From an uncultured Collinsella sp. (lineage in GTDB: Bacteria > Actinomycetota > Coriobacteriia > Coriobacteriales > Coriobacteriaceae), in NCBI GenBank assembly GCA_900550825.1, contig URTZ01000101.1:1-7140 (forward strand): a stretch of 7,140 nucleotides of DNA, in the 5' to 3' direction. Positions 1 through 4,376 of the stretch are shown here, in pieces. The notes below the pieces were generated by a model. That model made no database searches. It was given only the letters and a program-made list of their open reading frames with translations, and had not been told where the DNA came from. A program made the translations under genes and the position numbers. The stretch's first letter is position 1, and each line of letters starts with the position of its first letter.

Positions 1-1
1 T

Positions 2-727
2 CGCGTTGCCTTCGCGAGCAGCTTTGCCATGTTCGCCGCCGGCCGCGCCTTTGAGCAGGTCCGCAACTCCATCGGCTACCCGCACCTCAACGTCAAGATC
101 GGCGCCACGCACGCCGGCATCTCGGTGGGCGAGGACGGCGCCACGCACCAGTGCTGCGAGGACATCGCGCTCATGCGCGTCATCCCCGGCATGACCGTTG
201 TCGTCCCGGCAGATGACGTGGAGGCACGAGCCGTGACGCGCGCCGCCTACGAGTGCGACGGCCCCGTGTACATGCGCTTCGCCCGTCTGGCCTCGCCGGT
301 TATCAACGACCCCGAGACCTACAAGTTCGAGTTGGGTAAGGGCATTGTCATGCGCGAGGGCGCCGATGTGACCATCATCGCCTGCGGCCTGATGGTCGGC
401 GAGGCTCTCGAGGCTGCCGAGCAGCTCGCTGCCGAGGGCATCGACGCCGAGGTCATCAACATGCACACCATCAAGCCCATCGATGCCGACCTGATCGTCA
501 AGAGCGCCACCAAGACCGGCCACGTCGTGACCGTCGAGGAGCACTCTGTGATCGGTGGCCTGGGCAGCGCCGTTGCCGACGTCCTGTGCGAGCAGTGCCC
601 GACGCCGCTCAAGAAGATCGGCGTCAACGACACCTTCGGTGAGTCTGGCCCGGGTGCCGAGCTCTTGCACAAGTATGGCCTGGACGCCGCCAACATCGTG
701 GCGACCACCAAGGAGTTCTTGGCATAA
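2..727 (+). CDS. Transketolase, C-terminal subunit (5' end missing)
   Basis: The frame is open from the first complete codon at position 2 and ends at TAA (725-727), giving 241 visible residues. Split transketolase C-terminal subunits are usually a little over 300 residues, so roughly the first 70 lie upstream. The enzyme moves two-carbon ketol units between sugar phosphates in the non-oxidative pentose phosphate pathway, in the cytoplasm, together with a separate subunit carrying the thiamine diphosphate-binding domain. The visible part starts inside the pyrimidine-binding domain, with the typical strings FASSFAMFAAGRAFEQVR, GATHAGISVGEDGATHQ (containing the conserved His) and MTVVVPADDVEA. 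From about visible residue 105 (EFLGKGIVMREGADVTII region) the transketolase C-terminal domain follows, with VVTVEEHSVIGGLGSAVAD and FGESGPGAELLHKYGLD near the end. The N-terminal subunit gene probably lies just upstream. A 1-deoxyxylulose-5-phosphate synthase or E1-beta dehydrogenase subunit shares this architecture, but the motifs fit split transketolase better. Confidence 0.93.
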   Translation, partial: RVAFASSFAMFAAGRAFEQVRNSIGYPHLNVKIGATHAGISVGEDGATHQCCEDIALMRVIPGMTVVVPADDVEARAVTRAAYECDGPVYMRFARLASPVINDPETYKFELGKGIVMREGADVTIIACGLMVGEALEAAEQLAAEGIDAEVINMHTIKPIDADLIVKSATKTGHVVTVEEHSVIGGLGSAVADVLCEQCPTPLKKIGVNDTFGESGPGAELLHKYGLDAANIVATTKEFLA

Positions 728-746
728 GGCAAGACGGATCTCAAGG

Positions 747-788
747 ACTGCTTCGCCAGAACTATTAAACTGCTTCGCCAGTACTATA
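747..788. repeat. Short tandem duplication, 22-nt unit
   Basis: Two adjacent copies of a 20-nt sequence, actgcttcgccagNactatN, sit at 747-766 and 769-788. They differ at two positions and are separated by 'aa'. The pair lies between the transketolase stop codon and its terminator. The 12-nt core actgcttcgcca is identical in both copies. No function is evident; it could be a slippage duplication or a protein or RNA binding repeat. Confidence 0.6.
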
Positions 789-797
789 GAAACCCGG

Positions 798-829
798 CAG
801 GGGCGCTCTCCAAGAGGGCGCCCCTGTTT
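798..829 (+). terminator. Intrinsic terminator of the transketolase gene
   Basis: Arms 798-810 and 814-826 form a continuous 13-bp stem with one T-G wobble (807/817) and a three-base loop (811-813, caa). A short T run (827-829) follows. The stem is very GC-rich, but the T tract is only three bases. The hairpin starts about 70 bases after the transketolase stop, and its T tract reaches the stop codon of the convergent minus-strand gene. Confidence 0.85.
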
Positions 830-1602
830 CAGTTGCGGTGAAATAGGGACTGATTAGCCCTTTTAACTTGTAAAACACTCCCTATTTCACCGCAACTTTT
901 GAAGGCGTTCCCGCTTGTGCTGGCTGCGGCGCGACGATTGATTGCTGCTTGGCACAGGGCCGCCACATTGGGCGCGTCGTTGCCTTTGTATGCCATGGCG
1001 AGCAATGCGGCGTTGTAGATCTCGTCGTTGGTCATATCGCCGGCATCGATGGGGCGGAAGGTGAGTATTGAGTCTTGCTCGGCGAGTTCGGCCAGATCGA
1101 TCGTTTCGCCCGTGGCGAAGACATCGTCGAGGGTTAGTGTGGCGCTCGTGCATGGAATTTGATAGATCGTGCCGTCGACGGCGATAGGGGAGCCTGCCGC
1201 CTCGAGCGTGTACACGCCTTGTATGAGGCTGATGCCGGAACCGTTGGAGGCTACATAATCAACCTCGTCGACCGTTATCCCATCGACGGTTTTGCCCGTG
1301 ATGTGTATCGGGACACGCGAGGCCCCGTTATCGGTATCCCAACCCGCGGCCGAGATATCGAGCACAATAGCATGCTCCGAATGAGCCGATATAAAGCAAG
1401 ACATTGTCCGATACAGTTGAAACCCCAGCCAGCTGCCGCCGGCAAGAGCAATCGTCAACATACAAACAAGAACGACCACGACGTGCTTCCGAGACTGTAC
1501 CCAGAACGCCGGGACAGTCGATAAGCCATGAACGGCAACCCCACAAGTCGTGCAGTATCTCACACCACCACGTAACTCAGCGCCACAACAAGGACAAACC
1601 AT
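829..1602 (-). CDS. Zinc-ribbon single-pass membrane protein, function unknown
   Basis: This is a 257-residue protein. The N-terminus is a zinc ribbon with two Cys pairs, CPCC (C3, C6) and CTTC (C17, C20). A basic stretch (QSRKH, about 36-40) and one hydrophobic segment (about 41-63) follow. The remaining ~190 residues are polar and probably extracytoplasmic, given the positive-inside rule. Residues about 95-150 look like beta-rich repeats (VPIHITGKTVDG, GVYTLEAAGSPIAVDGTIY), and residues about 185-228 look helical (MTNDEIYNAALLAMAYKGNDA). I recognise the general layout from coriobacterial zinc-ribbon proteins but know no function. The ATG at 1602 is preceded by a modest Shine-Dalgarno (gagg on the minus strand), and the first zinc Cys pair begins at residue 3, which supports this start. 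Residues S236-N257 are encoded wholly by the palindromic repeat 831-897, so the native C-terminus may have been replaced. The gene uses codons such as TTA and AGA and looks less GC-rich than its neighbours, which hints at transfer or low expression. Confidence 0.72.
   Translation of the reverse strand: MVCPCCGAELRGGVRYCTTCGVAVHGLSTVPAFWVQSRKHVVVVLVCMLTIALAGGSWLGFQLYRTMSCFISAHSEHAIVLDISAAGWDTDNGASRVPIHITGKTVDGITVDEVDYVASNGSGISLIQGVYTLEAAGSPIAVDGTIYQIPCTSATLTLDDVFATGETIDLAELAEQDSILTFRPIDAGDMTNDEIYNAALLAMAYKGNDAPNVAALCQAAINRRAAASTSGNAFKSCGEIGSVLQVKRANQSLFHRN
831..897. repeat. 67-nt palindromic repeat, copy 1
   Basis: Left arm 831-852 (agttgcggtgaaataggg...) and right arm 876-897 are reverse complements over 22 nt with one mismatch. 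The 23-nt centre contains a smaller tttta/taaaa inverted repeat (861-865 and 871-875). The same element recurs in the same orientation at 1691-1757, with 4 differences in 67 positions. The size and shape fit a REP/REPIN-like or small MITE-like element. It overlaps the last 22 codons of the minus-strand zinc-ribbon gene. As RNA it could also fold as a terminator for either convergent gene. Confidence 0.88.
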
Positions 1603-1690
1603 ACCAGCCTCGCAACCAAAGAAGATCCCAACGAGGCCACTGTAAGTCGATCAATCCAATCTAAGTTGCGCAACAATGCGCCTAATTTTA

Positions 1691-1757
1691 AGTTGCGGTG
1701 AAATAGGGACTGATTAGGCCTTTTAACTGGTAAAACAGTCCGTATTTCACCGCAACT
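1691..1757. repeat. 67-nt palindromic repeat, copy 2
   Basis: Left arm 1691-1712 and right arm 1736-1757 are 22-nt reverse complements with one mismatch; two more base pairs extend it outward (1689-1690 with 1758-1759). It matches copy 1 (831-897) at 63 of 67 positions in the same orientation, exactly 860 bases downstream. The differing positions are 858/1718, 869/1729, 878/1738 and 882/1742. A partial echo of the end, taagttgcg, occurs at 1662-1670. It lies upstream of the zinc-ribbon start, so the two copies bracket that gene. Confidence 0.88.
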
Positions 1758-1887
1758 TATGAAGAAGCCCTGTCAAGCAAGGCCCCATTAGGGAAAAGGG
1801 CCCAGAACAGAAAAGTGCAATTCAGACCCTCCCAACTTTGTATGCGCAGCACCTTAAGATGGATGCGCCGGCCCCATAGTAGCCGCA

Positions 1888-2010
1888 GGCCGGGCACAGG
1901 GTTACCTCCCAAATCTTTCCGCAGGACGGAGGGAGCCCCGCAGCGCGAAGCGCGTGGCGGGGCTCCCGACATGTCCGAGGACGATTTGGGAGGTAACCCT
2001 GTGCCCGACC
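1888..2010. repeat. 123-nt large imperfect palindrome
   Basis: The outer arms 1888-1915 and 1983-2010 are 28-nt reverse complements with a single mismatch (1890/2008). The inner arms 1931-1941 (gggagccccgc) and 1957-1967 (gcggggctccc) are a perfect 11-bp match. The apex carries a four-pair gcgc hairpin with a gaa loop (1943-1953). The 15-nt segments between outer and inner arms can partly pair (1927-1930 with 1974-1977). The result is one long stem on either strand. It could be a palindromic mobile repeat, a structured RNA or a strong bidirectional terminator. No T tract follows, which argues against a simple terminator. Confidence 0.85.
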
Positions 2011-2019
2011 GGTGGGAAT

Positions 2020-2038
2020 AGAAGCACGCCATGCTTCT
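2020..2038 (+). other. Small hairpin upstream of ftsE
   Basis: agaagca (2020-2026) and tgcttct (2032-2038) form a perfect 7-bp inverted repeat with a 5-nt spacer, about 75 bases before the ftsE start. It could be a protein-binding site near the ftsE promoter or a weak termination hairpin protecting the operon from upstream transcription. There is no supporting T tract. Confidence 0.35.
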
Positions 2039-2062
2039 TATGTGCAGCAAAGCTAATGCTGC

Positions 2063-2068
2063 TAAAAT
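2063..2068 (+). promoter_or_regulatory. Possible -10 element for ftsEX
   Basis: taaaat at 2063-2068 resembles a sigma-70-type -10 box (TATAAT) and would start transcription around 2075, leaving a leader of about 40 bases. No good -35 hexamer is present at the usual spacing, so this is a weak call based on position and one hexamer. Confidence 0.3.
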
Positions 2069-2102
2069 ACAAAGCGCTCATGTAGTTTAAACGCACGACG
2101 AT

Positions 2103-2108
2103 AAGGAG
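2103..2108 (+). promoter_or_regulatory. Ribosome binding site that sets the ftsE start
   Basis: aaggag at 2103-2108 lies five bases before the GTG at 2114. It is the strongest Shine-Dalgarno near any candidate ftsE start. It supports translation from GTG 2114, and therefore the long N-terminal extension, rather than from the internal ATG at 2609, which has only a weak upstream gcaagaag. Confidence 0.75.
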
Positions 2109-2113
2109 CACCA

Positions 2114-3334
2114 GTGGGTAACCACTTCCGTACCTCCGGTGCGGGCGATGATGCCCCCAAGACGCAGGCAGGCGTCCAGGGCAGTCGTTTCGCCACTCCG
2201 GATTCAGAGGGCCAGCCTGTTGCTCAGGCCCCCGCTCAGCCGGCAGATCAGGCACAGCCGGCATCCGATCCCTTTGCCTACAATCCAACCAGCGATGTCG
2301 CGCTTTCCGGCACGGCGGGTTTTGAGCCCGTTCAGGCCGTGACCGCTCGCGTGGAGCAGCCTCAGGCTGGCGCCGCTACGCCGCAGCCTACCATGGCCGG
2401 CATTCCCGACCCCTTGGCCCCTGCGACGCCGGCTCCTCAGCCAGCGCAGTCCGGTCTCTTTGCTGCTATTCCCGACCCCACGCAGCCTGCTGCCCCGGTG
2501 GTCGAGAGCGATCAGGCCGCCGAGGTTGCAAGCCTCGATAACGCGCTCAACAACCCCGATTTTACGTCGGTGTTTGCGCCTATCGATCCGCAGGCCAGCC
2601 GCAAGAAGATGGCCAAGCAGGCCGGTGTCGAGCCCGTCATCCTTATGGAGCATGTCACCAAGATCTATCCGGCACAGCCCAACAAGCCTGCACTCGACGA
2701 CATCAACATCGAGATCTATCCGGGCGAGTTCGTCTTCCTGGTCGGTCACTCCGGCTCGGGTAAGACCACGCTGCTGTCGACGCTCAACCGCGACGTCAAG
2801 CCGACGAGCGGCCGCATCCTGGTTGCCGGTCAGGACCTCATGAAGATCAAGAACCGCAAGGTTCCGTTCCTGCGCCGCCAGATTGGCGCCGTGTTCCAGG
2901 ACTTTAAGCTTCTGCCGCAAAAGACCGCCTACGAAAACGTGGCGTTTGCCCTGCAGTGCATCGGCAAGCCCAAGGGCGTCATTCGCAGCCAGGTGCCCGA
3001 GGTGCTGCGTCTGGTCGGCCTGGCCGATCAGATGGACTCGCTGCCCGACCAGCTTTCCGGTGGCGAGCAGCAGCGCGTTGCCGTCGCCCGCGCTATGGTC
3101 AACCGTCCGCCGCTGCTGATCTGCGACGAGCCCACGGGTAACCTCGACCCGGCGATCTCGCTGGGCATCATGAAGCTGCTCGAGCGTATTAACCGCACCG
3201 GCACCACCGTGATCGTCGCCACGCACGACCGCGAGATGGTCGATAGCATGCACCGTCGCGTGATCGCCCTCGAGGGCGGCCACGTTATTCGCGACCAGGA
3301 GAGGGGAGGTTACGGCAACTATGGCACCAACTAA
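2114..3334 (+). CDS. ftsE: Cell division ATP-binding protein FtsE with long N-terminal extension
   Basis: FtsE is the cytoplasmic ATPase of the FtsEX complex, an ABC-type machine that uses ATP to activate peptidoglycan hydrolases at the division site. The ATPase core starts at about residue 173 and shows Walker A GHSGSGKT (211-218), Q-loop Q262 within FQDFKLLP, signature LSGGEQQ (314-320), Walker B LLICDEP (334-340), D-loop NLDP (343-346) and switch H371. The string FQDFKLLPQKTAYENVAFAL is characteristic of FtsE. Usual FtsE proteins are about 220-230 residues and this one is 406. The extra ~170 residues are rich in Ala, Pro and Gln, look disordered and have no membrane segment. They contain two IPDP motifs (97-100 and 119-122), each encoded by the same 12 nt attcccgacccc. 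The GTG start at 2114 has a good Shine-Dalgarno (2103-2108). The gene overlaps ftsX by 14 nt, so the two are cotranscribed and probably translationally coupled. Confidence 0.95.
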   Translation: MGNHFRTSGAGDDAPKTQAGVQGSRFATPDSEGQPVAQAPAQPADQAQPASDPFAYNPTSDVALSGTAGFEPVQAVTARVEQPQAGAATPQPTMAGIPDPLAPATPAPQPAQSGLFAAIPDPTQPAAPVVESDQAAEVASLDNALNNPDFTSVFAPIDPQASRKKMAKQAGVEPVILMEHVTKIYPAQPNKPALDDINIEIYPGEFVFLVGHSGSGKTTLLSTLNRDVKPTSGRILVAGQDLMKIKNRKVPFLRRQIGAVFQDFKLLPQKTAYENVAFALQCIGKPKGVIRSQVPEVLRLVGLADQMDSLPDQLSGGEQQRVAVARAMVNRPPLLICDEPTGNLDPAISLGIMKLLERINRTGTTVIVATHDREMVDSMHRRVIALEGGHVIRDQERGGYGNYGTN

Positions 3335-4241
3335 CGTGGGCTACTCCTTCAAAGAGGCAATCAGCCACTTCTTCCGTAACTGGACTACCTCGCTCGGCGC
3401 CGTCATCACGATCTTCCTTTCGCTGTTTATCATCGGCCTGTTCATCATGGGCTCCGCGATGCTGAACTCCGTGATCGGCACCGTCGAGGATCAGGTTGTC
3501 ATCAACGCGTTCATTAGCGATGACGCCGATCAGGCCGATGTTCAGGCTTTTGAGGCCGAGCTTAAGACGTGGAATAACGTCAAGTCCGTGACCTATAAGG
3601 ACAAGGACGACGCGCTGGCCGAGTATACGAGCAAGATGTCGGGCAACGCCGACGCCACCATGAGCGCGCTCGATGGCCAGAACCCGCTGCCGGCTTCGTT
3701 TGCAATTGAGATGGACGATCCGTCCAAGGTCGAGAGCACGGCCGAGAAGCTCAAGAAGGATGCCGATTTCCAGAAGATCGCGGATGACGGCGACGTCAAC
3801 GCGAGCGTGCTGTACGGCCAGGAGGAAGTGAGCCGCCTGTTCCAGGTGACCAACTACATCCGCATCGCCGCCGTGGTACTCGTTGGCCTTCTGACCTTTA
3901 TCGCATTCATCTTCATCAACAACACGATTCGCCTGTCCATCACGGCGCGTCGTCGTGAGATTGCGATTATGCGTCTGGTCGGCGCCAGCAACGGCTTCAT
4001 TCGTGGCCCGTTTATCACCGAGGGCGTACTGCAGGCCATTTTGGGCTCGCTGCTTTCCATCGGCGTTCTGGAGCTGCTGCGCAATCTGATGATTCCGCGT
4101 CTGCAGGAGAGCATCGGCTGGATGTCGTTTGCCCTGCCGATGCAGTACTACCTGGTGACCTATGCTGCGCTGATTCTGGTCGGCGTGATTATCGGTCTCT
4201 TTGGTTCTGCCATCGCCATGCGCCGCTACCTGCGCGTGTAG
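3321..4241 (+). CDS. ftsX: Cell division protein FtsX
   Basis: FtsX is the membrane partner of FtsE and passes the ATPase signal to cell-wall hydrolases outside the membrane. The 306 residues show the family's four-pass layout: TM1 about 25-48, an extracellular domain about 49-178, TM2 about 180-200, a cytoplasmic loop NTIRLSITARRREIAIMRLVGAS (positions 201-223), TM3 about 232-253 and TM4 about 277-298. The NPLPASFAIEMDDP string (121-134) in the extracellular domain is typical, as is the short basic C-terminus (MRRYLRV). The ATG at 3321 lies inside the end of ftsE, with aggggagg at 3302-3309 as ribosome binding site. A strong terminator follows, so the visible operon is ftsE-ftsX. No PcsB/RipC-type hydrolase gene is in the window. 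In other Gram-positive bacteria the FtsX extracellular domain contacts such hydrolases; that role here is inferred from the family. Confidence 0.96.
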   Translation: MAPTNVGYSFKEAISHFFRNWTTSLGAVITIFLSLFIIGLFIMGSAMLNSVIGTVEDQVVINAFISDDADQADVQAFEAELKTWNNVKSVTYKDKDDALAEYTSKMSGNADATMSALDGQNPLPASFAIEMDDPSKVESTAEKLKKDADFQKIADDGDVNASVLYGQEEVSRLFQVTNYIRIAAVVLVGLLTFIAFIFINNTIRLSITARRREIAIMRLVGASNGFIRGPFITEGVLQAILGSLLSIGVLELLRNLMIPRLQESIGWMSFALPMQYYLVTYAALILVGVIIGLFGSAIAMRRYLRV

Positions 4242-4265
4242 GCATGCCTGGAACTCATCCCTTCC

Positions 4266-4299
4266 AACGGGTCGTCTCTTATGGGGCGGCCCGTTTTTT
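4266..4299 (+). terminator. Intrinsic terminator of the ftsEX operon
   Basis: Arms 4266-4278 and 4283-4295 form a 13-bp stem that includes T-G wobbles, with a 4-nt loop (4279-4282, ttat). The stem runs into six Ts (4294-4299). It starts 25 bases after the ftsX stop. It is the clearest rho-independent terminator in the window. Confidence 0.93.
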
Positions 4300-4366
4300 G
4301 ATCCCTAGGGGACGGCAGGAAAGCGAATCATTTGGGTAGACTCTTTGGAGTTCGCAATCGATAGTT

Positions 4367-4372
4367 AGGAGG
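4367..4372 (+). promoter_or_regulatory. Ribosome binding site of rnr
   Basis: aggagg at 4367-4372 is a full-consensus Shine-Dalgarno, four bases before the ATG at 4377. The spacing is tight, but no other start fits better. With the ftsX terminator upstream, rnr should have its own promoter within 4300-4366; I could not identify a convincing -35/-10 pair there. Confidence 0.75.
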
Positions 4373-4376
4373 CGCC

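Larger units (their letters stand above)
1603..2113. other. Repeat-rich intergenic region between two divergent genes
   Basis: This 511-base stretch separates the minus-strand zinc-ribbon gene from ftsE. It holds a perfect 10-nt palindrome gttgcgcaac (1665-1674), 67-nt repeat copy 2 (1691-1757), a 123-nt palindrome (1888-2010), a 7-bp hairpin (2020-2038) and the ftsE leader. Between 1758 and 1887 I see nothing I can name. Open frames here, including those across the palindrome on both strands, show no protein-like composition or convincing ribosome binding site. Promoters for both flanking genes should lie here, but no strong -35/-10 pair stands out. Confidence 0.7.

Noticed and set aside
1159..1524. 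Plus-strand open frame opposite the zinc-ribbon gene
   Set aside because: The opposite strand encodes a plausible protein with two Cys pairs and a membrane segment, whereas this frame is Arg-rich, featureless and has no clear Shine-Dalgarno.
831..1757. CRISPR array made of the two 67-nt repeats
   Set aside because: There are only two copies, 793 bases apart, with a gene between them. There are no regular spacers and no cas genes.
1888..2010. Riboswitch or attenuator for ftsEX
   Set aside because: The structure is a simple long palindrome rather than a known multi-branched aptamer, has no T tract, and ends about 100 bases before the ftsE start upstream of the likely -10 element. It is kept as an unidentified palindrome.
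1757..2050. Open frames on both strands across the intergenic palindrome
   Set aside because: The palindrome keeps both strands open and gives mirrored peptides. Composition and the absence of a good start signal argue against a protein.
2204..3283. Long minus-strand open frame (359 codons) opposite ftsE
   Set aside because: It is the antisense shadow of a GC-rich gene with full ABC-ATPase motifs on the plus strand. Its translation is rich in Arg, His, Leu and Gly with no recognisable domain.
3302..3334. Programmed frameshift joining ftsE and ftsX
   Set aside because: A 14-nt overlap with its own ribosome binding site and ATG is normal for ftsEX operons, and no slippery heptamer with a following structure is apparent.
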